Source of the DNA: Membranipora membranacea
Lineage: Eukaryota > Bryozoa > Gymnolaemata > Cheilostomatida > Membraniporidae
Assembly (NCBI GenBank): GCA_914767715.1
Contig: OU612070.1
Location: 7,209,501 to 7,273,500, forward strand
Length of the DNA stretch: 64,000 nucleotides
Direction of reading: 5' to 3'
The notes under the pieces were generated by a model. The model was not told the DNA's origin. It did not search any database and saw only the letters and a list, made by a program, of their open reading frames with translations. Both the position numbers and the translations under genes were made by a program. Of this stretch, positions 1 through 12,800 are shown one piece after another (position 1 is the first letter of the stretch; every line of letters begins with the position of its first letter).

Positions 1-82
1 TGCACAAAGCTGATGCTGCCCAGCACATTATTTGCTACCCATTAATGCATTGCTGCGAAACCTTGGTTGCCCTTTAAGCACT
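1..82 (-). repeat. Dispersed short repeat, copy 1 (cut by window edge)
   Basis: This stretch is the near-identical reverse complement of 52121-52199. Both contain a core reading roughly GAAACCTTGGTTGCCCTTTAA. The same core recurs at about 2711-2806 and 54953-55030 with more divergent flanks. No ORF is present, so it looks like a non-autonomous dispersed element whose left end lies outside the window. Confidence 0.6.
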
Positions 83-742
83 TAAACTGCCATCCCGGCC
101 CTTAACTTACAGTGTGCTTTGCATTCTGTGTACCTATGATGGAACTATGAAACTGATTTTGATATTGCATACCGGTTCGGAAGATCTGTATTGTGAAGTG
201 TGAAGAGCTGCATTAGACAACCCGGCAAAGTCACCAGCCATAGGATATGCTTCAGCCATAGCAAGATGTAAAGTAGGTCAACAGCTAATGGGATCGTTTT
301 AGTGAGCTCAAATATTGATGCTTAGGAATTCAAAACACGGCGAACTATTTGTAAAGTAATCAATCATAAGTTTCACTTTGACAAAGATTGAGTAGATTTG
401 GAAAGCATATATCGCCTTTATCTTTATTGATCTATAAATCTATAAGTGATCACTATGTTATCTACAATATTGACAAAAGTATTTACAAAGTGAATATTAT
501 TAAAAAAAAGGCTGGGAACAAGTAACACTAGCAGCAGTGTATTTCCATTGATCAGTACAATATTGCTACATTATTTATTGCTTCGATTTGTACTTTCTTC
601 TTTCTGAGGCACTACATATTCTCACTTCTTCATGTTTTCGAGCTGGCCTGTAAAATGAAGAAGAAATACATTGGTTAACAATACCAATCTCAAACTTGCA
701 GTCAATGGCGATTAGGTGGCTACTACACAATTATCATCATAT

Positions 743-806
743 GGTGTGTGTAGCCTCGCCCTAATCTTGGCATATTATGCCAAGATAAGGGCATGGCTAC
801 ACACAC
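743..806. repeat. Palindromic hairpin
   Basis: The two arms, about 30 nt each, are reverse complements centred near 774. Both outer ends carry the GGTGTGTGTAGCC / GGCTACACACACC pair, with a few mismatches inside. This is a small MITE-like foldback with no coding content. Confidence 0.7.
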
Positions 807-1080
807 CTTTCGGACATTGGCTGGAATAGCACAATAACACACCTAAGCAGAAATGAGGGAACTGCTATTGATAAACCAACTTCACACATCAATTTTATCA
901 AATGTAGGCAAAAGTCAAAATAATTATTACTATCAGCCTGGCCCTGCAGCACAATGATTGGATTAAAAGAAGAGTGACAATCTTTGCTATTGATTGCAAA
1001 GCCAATTAAAAAAAACACTATCCCAGATTGCATTAGTGGAAATGACCTCATTAGGACATTTGGCTTATATGCCACCAGAT

Positions 1081-1169
1081 CATAGGCATCTGGAGTTACA
1101 AGCATGCATAATTTGCCCATGTCATGGACATGGGCAAATTATACATGCTTGCAACTCCAGATGCCTATG
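1081..1169. repeat. Near-perfect 43-bp-arm hairpin
   Basis: Positions 1081-1123 and 1127-1169 are reverse complements with only about two mismatches, separated by a 3-nt loop. The arms include GCCTATG / CATAGGC at the outer ends. It lies just beyond the putative last exon of gene A, so it is an intergenic foldback element. Confidence 0.75.
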
Positions 1170-1859
1170 CACCAGATATATACATACAATAATACAATGC
1201 TGTGAGCTTTATCAGACTGACACCAAACTGGGTGGCTATATTTCAAGATTGAACATGTTAAAGTTTATATAGATTGACCCATTTGAACTATAATAAAGTC
1301 ATTAGCTGTACCTGAAATTCACATTCCAATGACCTAATGTCAAGCTTCCAGAGGATATTTCCCCATCACATAAAAATCCATGACTGTGATGTAAAAAGAA
1401 GTGACAAACAACCCAATTGGAATGTTTTTGCTGTTTCAAAATTCCATTTAAAAATTATCGAAAAGCCTTGACACTGGCCAATAAAGGATTGTTATGAAAA
1501 TATTTATCAAGAGAAAGAGTTGCCAATATCATGAACACATCACTGGATCGTGACGAGCATCGAACTAGATGCGAAAGTTTGACTGTCAAGGTGTAACTGA
1601 GTTTATTCTACCAGTTGTGGGAGGAGTAATACAACACTGTATCAAGATAGGATACTAAACCCAACTGTAAACATTTTAAGTGTCATGTGATATGTCCCTT
1701 GACTTTAATCGATAGACTTATAAAATACTCAAACAACTTCCCGTATTAGCCTGTCAACTAACACTGGTCACTACCATTGTAGATCAATGTTGTTATTCAT
1801 TAATATCAAAAAATAATAAAATAACACACTGTGTTTTTTTTCAATATCCTATCTCAGTG

Positions 1860-1920
1860 GGAAGCTTGTCTTGACAAGCTTTGTTCAACAGTTTGTCAGG
1901 ACAGGCTACTCAGTGGGCTA
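1860..1920. repeat. Short foldback related to the 41-kb inverted element
   Basis: The stretch contains the AAGCTTGTC / GACAAGCTT inversion followed by GGACAGGCT. The same words end the inverted element at about 40829-41222, so this looks like a small relic of that family. Confidence 0.4.
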
Positions 1921-2710
1921 CATTAGGGGTTGAATCAAAGACCCTTGATCTAAAGTCCAGTATACTTGCATTCTAAAACCAGCAGAGCCACCAACTAATT
2001 TATACAAGAAACATTAATATCCACAATACAATGATTCGCTGACATTGCCCCCGCCCTGCTTTGCCCTATAAAGCCTAAAAATAATTAATAGAACGCCTGT
2101 CTTTGAAAATTTGGGGATAACTCTCACATTTGATTCTTTGTTTGTCACACATAAGTTTTGCAGTGTATTCATGTGTTTCATATTTTCCTACTCTCACTGC
2201 TGATATAAGCCAACAAGGTCTGAGTGTTCAGAGTTTTTTCACTACGAGCAATAGACCATAATTCTAGTAGGCAAATATGAATTATCCTATCTTATCCTGA
2301 TTTAAACGTCAATGAAGTCTCATCACTATTAGTTGCAAGGTTGCCACCATCACATTAGGTAATGTTAAATTCATCAGAGGATAGCTTATGTATGCCAATA
2401 AAGTGTTTTTTTAATACTTACGCCTAACTTCCAGAGTACGTCTATACTCTGCTGCCATCTGTGCAGGAGACAGAGAAGGCTGCTGCAGACCTGACGGCCA
2501 TGATATCGTCAGCCCCGGGTTAGATGTCTGTGAATAAAACAATTGCTAATAGGTTAATGGTGAGAAATTTTGTATTAAATATGTGCAGACCTTCTGCTCT
2601 AGTAAGTAAGTTAGCGAGGACATGATTCTGCTAGACGCCATTAAGTTGCTGTTTACATTCGTTTTTGCTGGTAGTCAGTGATATGACAGCATGACACAGA
2701 ATTAGATTTT

Positions 2711-2806
2711 GTCATTTTCCCTGTGCAGAAGGTGCAATCTACGATTAATCAATGGCCATCAATGAGAAGTTGTTTGAAACCCTGGTTGCACTTTAAGATG
2801 ACTATC
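2711..2806 (+). repeat. Dispersed short repeat, copy 2
   Basis: This matches the reverse complement of about 54950-55030, including CCCTGTGCAGAAGGT and the GGTTGCACTTTAA end. It shares its right-hand core with the repeats at 1-82 and 52121-52199. Confidence 0.5.
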
Positions 2807-3481
2807 ATTCTAGTAAATGTGCATTTTCATGGCATCATGGGAGTGTAGAAATCATGGTGCCTGATCAATTTAAGTGAATTGATTCGTTTACCACACATTC
2901 ATCCTCATCATTATAGTGGAACCCTGACTGCTTGATTAATAATCTAATAACATTAATCGGCTAATCAACTATAAGCTTAGCCAATCAGCTTAGTTCACTT
3001 GATCGAAAGGAAGAGGAGGAGTCCTTTAAAGATTTAATGGGAATGATAGGTTAGGCACCAGTGTTGTTAATCATTGGGTTAATTGCATTAATAAGAATAA
3101 TCCATGTGCAAGTAATCTAGAGAGAATGATGGATTTTGTCTGCACAGGAAGCATCTAACTGCAAACTATGCATTTCTTATTCATTTACCATTCAATGTCT
3201 CCTGATTGTCGAATGGCTCAGACTGTACTTCTTCAAATGTTTTAACAATTTTGTTCAGTTTTCTGCGTCTTGAATATAAAATTTCAACAACAAATAATTT
3301 CCTTAACCCTCATCAACAGTGTAACCAGTGGGACAAGCTGGAGATCTGTGCTTGCAGGGTCAGATATGTTTCCTGGGTATAAGACCAGGGTGGGGTAGGT
3401 ACTAAGATCTTGTTGGCATGTACTACCAAGTACTTGTCCGCCACCGTGGATTGAACTAAGGACACATTGATATGTAGTCCC

Positions 3482-3497
3482 GGGAGGGGGGGGGGGG
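3482..3497. repeat. Poly-G tract
   Basis: This is an almost pure run of G in an intron of gene A. Similar runs of 10 or more occur at 8846-8857, 11566-11577, 40886-40900 and 52655-52673, mostly next to or inside foldback or duplicated DNA. Confidence 0.8.
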
Positions 3498-4315
3498 TCT
3501 TTCAATTAAAAACTGCCAATGTCACTTTCTGATTGCCCAATAAATGGTCTTGTCATGTTACCAAATCGCTCACTCATTTACCGCTCATTTAGGGGATTAT
3601 AATCATTCTGAGCAAGCAATTTGGGAACGAACTTGCCCAAGACCAATTGAGCTATATTGAGCGATGTGGTAGCAATAATTTGCCAAGGAAATCATCACTC
3701 TTTCTGATTGAAAGACAACCTGAATATTTGATACTTTCTGTTATATTTGAGTAACTCTGAGAAAGATCTTATAATTTAAAACAGTAAGTAGTCCTGTTTC
3801 GCCCGAACTCGAGCCAAACCGTGCCCGCTTGAACGATACCAGACCTGTGCTTGTTATCACCTTCTTGTTAAACCTGTAAATTTTGCAGACGATGATGATT
3901 ATGATTATGATGAAGCAGTGTATTCAAAAACTTTGCTCATCTTTATTACAGATGAAGACAATCTTTCATGTTGTCAAGTTGAGGAGAAGATTTCCCTCTG
4001 ACACACTCCATGTCTTTCAAAATTTTTTGACTGACCAGCAGATGGTAATACAATATTGCAACTCACCTGGCTGGGATATGGATGCACTTTTCAGTCGAGC
4101 AAGCACAGTAATCCCTTTTTTCAAGATTTCGATCCCTCTGCAACAAGAATTTACTTGTTTAAGTCATTTTTGTAATCCATCAATATTCTCTGCATACTGT
4201 ACATTGTTTTGATTAAAAATAGAGAATAAAGAATCATATTATTATTGTTGTTGAGTCCGATATATATCATACATACATTTTTGTACACTTTTCATACTCT
4301 CTCGCTTTCATGACT

Positions 4316-4376
4316 TCTTTTTCTTCTTCTTCTTCTTTCTTTTTCTCATCTTCTTCTCTTTTTTCTCATCTCTGTG
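4316..4376. repeat. TTC/GAA-rich tract at exon end
   Basis: An imperfect TTC-rich run reads as GAA/AGA on the minus strand. It overlaps the place where the second exon of gene A should end; in gene B the corresponding segment encodes KKSEEKEIRNKK before a GTATGT donor. Local expansion of this codon-rich tract probably contributed to the damage in gene A. Confidence 0.6.
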
Positions 4377-5326
4377 ATATGACAATGGTCAGAGCTATCC
4401 ACCCAGGTTTGGCCAGGTTGTGCATCACGGATTGTACCATCACCTTTCACAATGATACTATTGGCAATGCGGCTGCAATCACTTTACCATCATTTGTTTG
4501 AACAGTAATATATACGGTGTCTTTGCCGGATAATTCAACTTGAAACAATGTGGAGTTTTCAGGGCTTATTAGCGTAAAGCCATCAGGTACTTTTTTCCAC
4601 TCCTGGTGCTTCACTGATCGAAGTTTAAATTGCCTTGGAAATAAGCAGAACACAATATATAACTCTTTTTTAACCAGAATATTGATACAATGAAATAACT
4701 CTCCTACCCTAAGGAACTAAAAAAAGCTGTCCCATTGTTATCAAACACAGTTTGCGGAATGAGCGATGTCACATACTAGTTTATATTTTGTCCACCAGTG
4801 ATATGTCCCAGACTAACATCAGGAAAAATTTTAATTCTATATAATTGTCTAATGCTTTTTAAAAGCTTAGCTGCAACAGAGCTGTAGCCTGCCCATAACT
4901 CTCTAGAGAGCTTGGGTTCTTGAGGATCACATGAACTCTTTGATCTCCAATAGAATTAAGCCATATTTTTAAATCCGCTAGAAGCCAAGATCACACATGA
5001 TATGCAAAGACCTAAAGGTGGTCACGGTTAGGACAAAGAATGGTTCCAGTAGCACTCCAGTACAGTCAACTCAAAACCCTCACACTAGGCTATCCATGCA
5101 AAAAGGTAAAATACAAAATTATAGAATAGCAGCAGCACTTAGTATATAATAATCTAAATTTACCCAGTTGGAGCAGAAGCAGCGGTTGAAAAGGATGAGT
5201 CAGTAACATAACTCCTCTCTGCCTCCGCTTTGACCCAAATAGGAGATCTGTATGCATTTGCAACCCATGTGTTACTGGTCTTGCTGTTTCTTTGACCCAT
5301 CATATACTGCGCAACTACTTCACCAG

Positions 5327-7237
5327 CTTGTTAAAACCTGAATGTTGCAATTATTAGTTTCTGAAAAATCGTTGATAAGAAAAAGCAACAAATAGAGCCA
5401 ATAAAATTTATGATCGCATAAAAGTGTATTTGAATGTTAATATTGTCGATCTATGAGCACGTTTCGCCATTAAACAAATATAACACAATTTTCTTGTCAA
5501 TGTTATCAGTGCTACCTGTGCTGTTTTATCTTGAATTAAATTACAGCAAGCTACCAAATATTACCTTGTTCAAATTAACAAAATGATATGCCTTGCCTTT
5601 TAATGTCCAATGGCAAAGCAAAGACAGCACACTCCATTGTCAGCACAATATCAAGTTGCCCTGACTAAATACTAGTATACACACCGACAGATAAATTTCT
5701 TTATGTGGGTGCCACTTGTACTATAGCTAAATTAATTTTCAATATTCTCATGATAGAGCCATATATGATATTCACTATGATTCCATATTGGGGCCAAGTC
5801 AAGTGAATCAACTGATCAATCAAAGGAACCTCCTATCAGCTTCACCTAAGTGAAATGGTTTGCACTTTCCAATCAGCCTGAATGGCCTTGTTGTTAAGGC
5901 GTAAGAACTTGTTAATTGAAGATCAGAAGAGTATAGTTCCTCTGCGCTGCAGTCTCTTTTGAAGTTTCACGCATAAATTCTAGATTCGATCCAAATGGTG
6001 CTCAATTTATAGTTTGAGCGCTAAATATGCATGTACACAAAATAAAGACAAGACTGAAAAAGACTTTTTTATTCTTCCTACTCTTCTCTGGTTTGAGATT
6101 GAATACATTTTGTATTTTAGAAAAATTATAATAATACACAGTTCAGTGCTGATTTATAATGAAAACATAAGTTGTGTTACAAACTATTCGGGAATGTTCA
6201 CAGAACCACAGTGAACAAACTTCGGAAACATCAGTGCACTTGCAAGCTGCATGCAACAGGAACTTGAAACTTCAAACCCACAGCCAGTAGAAATAGGACA
6301 ATTGTCAGTTAAGAATAGTTTGAGATATAACTAAGTTTAAGGACAACCAATAGTTATCACTCTAAAAAATCGCTTTTCCTAGAAAATAGTCAGTCTTAAG
6401 TTTCCTGATCAGCTAGGGTGAGCTATCCCTGATCCCTTAAAATATTTTATAATTGAAAGTATGTCAATATTCTCAACCTGCGGTCAATTGCAGTCAATTG
6501 CAGCTCTTTGGTATAAAACTGTCATTCTATTGCTTTATCCTCTCCACAACGGAAAGACAACACACCTTCATATCAATTACATACTTTCTACATCCTAAGG
6601 CCGTTAGACCATTTCATTCTAAATGATTATTGAAAAAATTTTACAATAAAATATTGCGGAATTTGGCTGATTAAAAAACAACAGTAATTGGTGATTTATT
6701 TTTCACAGCATATTAGCCACGACCACGAATTTCCTATTGAAAAATAATTTACTTATAATAAAAATGTTAATATTTTAAACTGGAACAACAGAGAGAGTTT
6801 GTTGGTTCAGCTAACAGGGCCTACCATGAGCTGTTAAAGCTAACTGATCAGTGACTAAATGTGGCACAATTCTATATTGTCGTAAGTATTAGCGGAGTAT
6901 ATTTGTCAATAAATATAATAATTGTTTTTATAATTCTTTATTTTATATTAATATTATTTATATCATTTAATATTTATTCATTTTATTTAATATTTTCTTA
7001 TAATTATATCAATGGTTTCAAAAATGACTGCAAAAATTAAAAAGCAATTTTAAAAAAACTCTTTACGAAAGTCATAGCTCAAATACAATGAATGATAATA
7101 ATATAGTCAATGACAAGGTCTCAAGTGAGTAATCATATTTTCAACAGTCAGGGTCGGGGATACCTTGCTGTAGTGCACTTTAAGCATTTACTTCAGCTGG
7201 GACCGTAACAACAAAAGAAGGAGCACAGATTTCAATG
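5327..7237. other. No gene recognised
   Basis: Upstream exons of gene A would be expected here on the minus strand, but none was convincing. The stretch around 5876-5995 has weak tRNA-like words (GGCCTTGTTGTTAAGGCG and GATTCGATCC) that could be an old SINE. The 6.9-7.0 kb part is very AT-rich. Confidence 0.4.
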
Positions 7238-9806
7238 TGAGAGCCATAGACAAAACACACAACACTATAATGGACAATAGGGCTCCTATTGTGTCTCCAA
7301 TAATTATTACGATGCAACGACATCTCACTGTGATAGAAAAAGCAATGATGCATGTGTTTTTCGGAGTAATCTCCCTTTGATGCAGATGATTATATATATT
7401 TTATAGAAATTGATACAGAATAGCAGCAGCAATCTTTTGCAGCACAGGTAAAAGCTTTTCTATATTCTGTCTAACTCATCACTTATTTTGTTTGAGAGAA
7501 AAGGACATAGCAATATTAGTTAAACAGCATATCATAGTTGCCAAGTAATTCAAAAGTGGGAGATTTCAATTTACAGCGATACTGCACGTCATCGCAATGC
7601 TCCGAGGGTGCGAAGTACTTGAGCATTCCATCTGGAAGTTTGAGGGCAGTGTGATCCCCCAACAGGGTCTGTGATTGAACCCGGCCCGCTGATGCTCTGA
7701 GAGCAATTCTAGCCACTAGGAAGGGCTAAAAACGCTCAGAGAAACATTAAATTATTTTGGATCAAGACCAGTCACTCATCGACAAGTGCTTGGAAAGTTA
7801 CCAAAAAGTTTGATAGGGCTGCTTTCTCTCAAATCTGAAGGAAAGAGTGCATGAAACTTACAAAAAGTGGGAAGTGGGCAGAAAAGGGTGTAGAAATCTG
7901 GAGGGTCCCACCTAAAATAGGGGGACTTGGCAAGTATGTTAAACAGTGATTGCAAATATAATGCTGATACTTAGTACCCATTGGAGCCTAAATCATGGTA
8001 CTTAACATTTTGAATCTGTATATGAATGTACCTGCACGCTACACTGTCTCATCTCAAAGGCCATGATAACATATATAGCTATTTGCACTTGGAATCAAAC
8101 TGAACATCGTTGTTCTAGGTCTAGCTTTGTTATTTTGTGACTGCTGCGAATCAGAGCATACCGCAGAATAAGCCTGTTATCACAAGCTTTCTTATGAGAG
8201 TAGGGGTTCAACAAGCTTATCAAAACAGTTAGGGGGTGGGGGGTCATTCAAACATACGTGGCTAAATTAAACTGATGCGTCAACTAATCAAATGCACAAG
8301 GTAATCTTGTAACATTGTGTGGTGAAAGATGGTTTCCCATAATGCAACTGTAGATTGGAACTTTTGAAGAGGGATCAGAAGAAAATCCTAAATCCTGTTA
8401 TAGTACTGATGGGAATCAAACCACAATGCATTATGCATTGCTGCATGGTGATTATGACCCTGTTTTCAGTAGTTGTGTTAGGAAATGCAGAATTCATGGT
8501 TGATGATTATTACCTAATATCTATTATAGAATTTTAGCAGATCAAATCCTCTTCAACAAAACCTGAAAATAAACCCATGAAACGATTTGAGCATAATATA
8601 GCGTAACAGATGCACTATGTATATCAATTTCAGTGTGGTTGCTGTTGAAATGGTACAATAGCCCACCAAGCCCCTTATCGACCTACCTACGGCCACGATT
8701 GCCATCCCAAATGTCATTAAGGGCTGACTGTCCATAATAGCTGACAATTAGCCCCTAATAATGATGTGGAAATCCAAAACCGTCAAAGTTTGAGTGGTCT
8801 ATCATATACCTTCACAAGATGTTTTCCTTATCTAACCAAAGTTGCGGGGGGGGGGGGTGGAAATTCAATTTCTTTGCTTTGTTGTATACTTGATTTTTTA
8901 ATTTCAAGTGTTAGTTGTGATGATTGAGCAGAAATAATGAAGAAATTCATACCAAATAATTTGTCTGAAGCATCCTGTCAAACAATCTTTCAAATCATTG
9001 TATTTAACAAATTGATAACCTTTGATATTCCTAAAACAACGATGCTCGGTTTGATTCCAAGTGCAAATAGCTATATATTTTATCATGGCCTTCGAGATGA
9101 GACAGTGTAGCGTGCAGGTACATTCATCTACATATTCAAAATGTTAAGTACCATGATTTAAGCTCCAATGGGTACTAAGTTTCCGCAATAAATTTCTAAT
9201 TACTGTTTAACTAATATTTCTATGTCAATTTTGCTCAATCCAAATAAGTGATGAGACAAAATAAAGACAAATAATTTATGTCAAATATGCGTTTGTAGCC
9301 CTTCCTAGTGGCTAGAAACGCTCTCAGAGCATCAGCGGCCGGGTTCTATCCTGAACCCTGTTTGGGGATCACACTGCCCTCATACCCCAGGTGTATGGCA
9401 CGGGTACTTCGTACCCTCAGAGCATTGCGATGACGTGCAGTATAGCTGTAAATTGAATCTCCAACTTTTGAATTTAGATTACTTGGCAAGTATGATATGC
9501 TGTTTAACTTATGTCTCTATGTCATTTTTGCTCAATCAAAATAAGTGATGAGTTAGGCAGAATATAGACAAAGCTGTTAGCTATGCTGCAGAAGATTGCT
9601 GCTGCTATTCTGTATCAAATTCTGTAAAATCTATAAAATTTTCTGCATCAAAGGGAGATTACTCCGAAAAACACGTGCATCATCATTGCTTTTTCTACCA
9701 CAGTGAGATGTCTTTGCGTCACAGAATATGACGTAATTATTGGACACATCATGCTTCAGTGATTTTACTGTGTATTGTCCAGTATAGTGTTGTGTGTTTG
9801 GTCTAT
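7238..9806. repeat. 2.6-kb inverted repeat with about 0.8-kb arms
   Basis: The left arm (about 7238-8130) and right arm (about 9044-9806) are diverged reverse complements along their length. Both carry the CTCTGAGAGC region, the CATCGCAATGCTC region and a GATACAGAATAGCAGCAGC-like word. The spacer (8130-9044) holds a poly-G run at 8846-8857. No long ORF with family resemblance is present, so this resembles a foldback element or an old inverted duplication. It separates the two orphan-family genes. Confidence 0.65.
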
Positions 9807-9894
9807 GGTGAGAGCCATGAAGAAAAAGGATAATGCAATGAAAAAGAGTTTCAGTGGAGAATAGCTTTTGTCCTTGTTTGATTTGGAAACACTT

Positions 9895-12800
9895 TTAAAC
9901 AGTCAGGGTCGCCATGTCACTGGCAATAGTTTTCAACTCTTCAATCACTTCTTCAGCTGCAACATAAAATAAAATTATCCATTGTCATTGACATTAAGGA
10001 GACAAAGGATAATATGCTTTATGTCTTGTGAGTTGGTTGTTAAGCTGATAGCCGATTTAAACCAGTTGCAAGCCTTAATGCAGCAATACTGACTGCTGTT
10101 CAGCAACATGCCATTCATACAAGATTCTTTGAAACATATATAATTTGACACTAGAAAATTAACTTATAATATAACTACCTCTTTCTTCTGTTACAGTAGC
10201 ACTCTCTAATTCTAGCGTGAGCATCTCAACCCTTTCGATCATTTTAACTATGCTTTCCTCACCGTGTTTGTCAGTTAACACTGAAATCAAGCAGAAGTGA
10301 AAACTGCCAATATGGGATGGAAAAGAACAAACAATCAATGAGTTATTCTTATGAACTAGGTAATACATGTAATTGCTCTAAATATCAAGGCGTTCTAGCA
10401 ACCCTTGTACCAAGAAAATGGAAGAAAATGGATTTATGACCAACCATTCTTTCAGAAATCACCTGTGCAAAGCTAGACACAGCAACCCTGACTATTGGAT
10501 TAGTTATCTGATAACGGAATTCCATCGATAAACTTAAAGCTTAGCCACATTTATACAAGTTCACAGAATTCAAATTCAACGATGTACACTAGACTGCAGG
10601 CAATAGTGTTGCTGTAATAAATGATGAGTGATGTCCTCAGTTATTTTTAAGATGTTAGTAATTTGTCTGCATGCAATCTAAAATAAAAATTGAGTCTTGC
10701 CACCATCAGGTTGACATCTTAGGGCCTATATCATGTATTTACAAAATCATTCAAATATATAGAATTCTTCTAATTACCATTCAATGTCTCCAGTTTATCG
10801 GTCCACTCAGTCTGCACTCCTTCAAGTATTTTAACAATTTTCTTTACCTTGCTGCCTCTTGGATCTAAAGTTTGAACAAAAACAGTTTCAGTTAACCCTG
10901 GTTAATATTGTGAGATGGAACGAACGAACGAACAAACTTGCAAGGTCAGGTATCCCTCCGAGTAATCGGGTGTGGTAGGTGTTTAGGTTTGTTAATACCC
11001 TTTCATTTAAACCAATTCAAGCATTTACTACCAAATAATTGTACTGTTAGTTGGTCAAAACAAATCCACTATCCATGCAAGGACGGTCGGACAAACTTGG
11101 AAGGGCTGATAAATTCTGGATGCACAGTTTTTGCTGGAACAAACGTACAGCATCTTTTGGCGGATGTTTTTTGCTGGACGGGCATGAACAAACGGACAAT
11201 TCATTCAGTTCAAGTAGAAGTAGTTCACTGTCTCTTAGTGAATGGTCCATGGCGCATAGTTTTCATTAAGATTATGTATATGATTACGATATCTCTGCTG
11301 ACAACATTCATTATTAATTTTGCATAAAAAATTCTATTGCATAATCAGTCAGCTAGTAGATGCATGGTTGATTCATATATATGCACCATCATTTCTTAAA
11401 ACTAACTTTGGACATTATGTAAAAATTTGCCTAAATGGGCATAAATATATAAATTATGACATGCAACATATAAAAGTTGGTATGCCATGTATAAAACTTG
11501 GCATATCACATATGCAATGCTTTAATTGTCATGACAAATTTTTACAATGGGCACCTCATAGGTAAGGGGGGGGGGGGTAGGTCTTTTCCTCAGTAATAAC
11601 AATTTATTTGCTATTATACTTCTATGCTTTGTTTCAATTGGAATATCTGAAATACAAGACTGATTGCCGCAGAGAGAGTCTCAGGTTTAGAGTCTCAGTT
11701 GGAAAAGCAACTCGATTTCACGCAATAAATGTGGACAGGCCTGCCAATCAAGTTCAAAATGGAAAGACAATGCTAATCATTGGACAAACACGGAGGGACA
11801 TTTTAGAAATCTTAAGGACATGCACAAACTTGGGAGGACAAGGAAAATATGGACAAGATTGAGCATGGATATTTGCCCGAGCTGCCCATGGAAGGACATT
11901 GGACAAACTTAGATGGAATGTACATGAAAATTAGTCAAATGATGCCCAATGGGCGTACATTGACAGGCATTGGACAAACATGGACGAGCGGTAGATGGAC
12001 AGCATGAAAAAAGAACAGAGACAGGCATAGAAATTTGTCCAATGTTGCCCAATGGGAGGAAAGGTACGGACGAGTTCAGGAATGATCATGATTTATTTGC
12101 CCGTCACACACTTCTGATTGGTAGTACAAGTGAAACGAATGACTAGGCCTGGGTCAGCGAGTATTAGCAAAGTTTAAACCCGACCCAAGGACGCAAAACT
12201 CGCTGTTCAGGACATTGTTCAGCTGTCATGGACAACAATGACTTTTCATGTACAGATAATTATATTCACTCACCTGGCAGGGATATGGATGCTATTTTCA
12301 ATTTGGACAGCACAGTGATTCCTTTTTTCAAGAATTCGATCCCTCTGCAACAAAAATTATAAAATTAACTTAATCATTCTCTATATCTCGGGTATTGTTT
12401 GCATACTTGACATTCCATTGAGCACAACAGAAAACTAAGAATATATATATAGGATACATACTTTTTATTGCGGATTTCTTTCTCTTCTGACTTTTTCATT
12501 TCTGTTATATGACATTGCCCATTAGTATCCACCCAGGTTTGGTCAGGCGTGGCATCACAGACCATACAATCACCACCCACGATGATACTTTTGTTCGGAG
12601 TTCTTGACAGCGCGTCTGCAATCACTTTTCCGTCTTCAGTAATTACAGTAATATATACAAAGCTCTTGCCAGATATGTCAACTTGAAAAAGCATGGATTT
12701 TTCAGGGAGGATTTTCGAAAAGCCGGTGTCTATTTTGTTCCAGTCCCAGTGCTTCACTGATTGAACTGCAACTTCCCCCCTTTGAAATAAAGAAAAACAC

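Larger units (their letters stand above)
622..5326 (-). pseudogene. Orphan-family gene A (tandem paralogue, disrupted)
   Basis: Minus-strand exons align with gene B at 9895-13157. They are 5164-5326 (contains VANAYRSPIWVKAEAERSYV), an exon starting at 4633 (core LFQVELSGKDTVYITVQ), 4067-4137 (GIEILKKGITVLARLKSASI, same 71-nt length as in B) and 3189-3268 (KIVKTFEEVQSE, 80 nt as in B). Possible further exons are 2422-2527 (ending AAEYRRTLEVR) and 622-647 (QLENMKK then stop), which join in phase with each other but not directly with 3189-3268. The second exon loses frame near 4447: the reading frame ends at PIVSL, while the homologous continuation (QTWVDSS, CHITEM) lies in another frame. It then runs into a GAA-rich tract at 4318-4375. 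I do not recognise the family; the core looks beta-rich and the tail coiled-coil-like. It is probably a pseudogene, but alternative splicing or an assembly error is possible. Confidence 0.5.

Noticed and set aside
3284-3505. Minus-strand ORF with PPPPP near its start
   Set aside because: The prolines come from the poly-G tract and the frame lies in an intron that aligns with the corresponding intron of gene B.
10938-11330. Overlapping ORFs on both strands within the gene B intron
   Set aside because: They consist of the degenerate GGACAAAC-type repeat and show no domain or splice signals.
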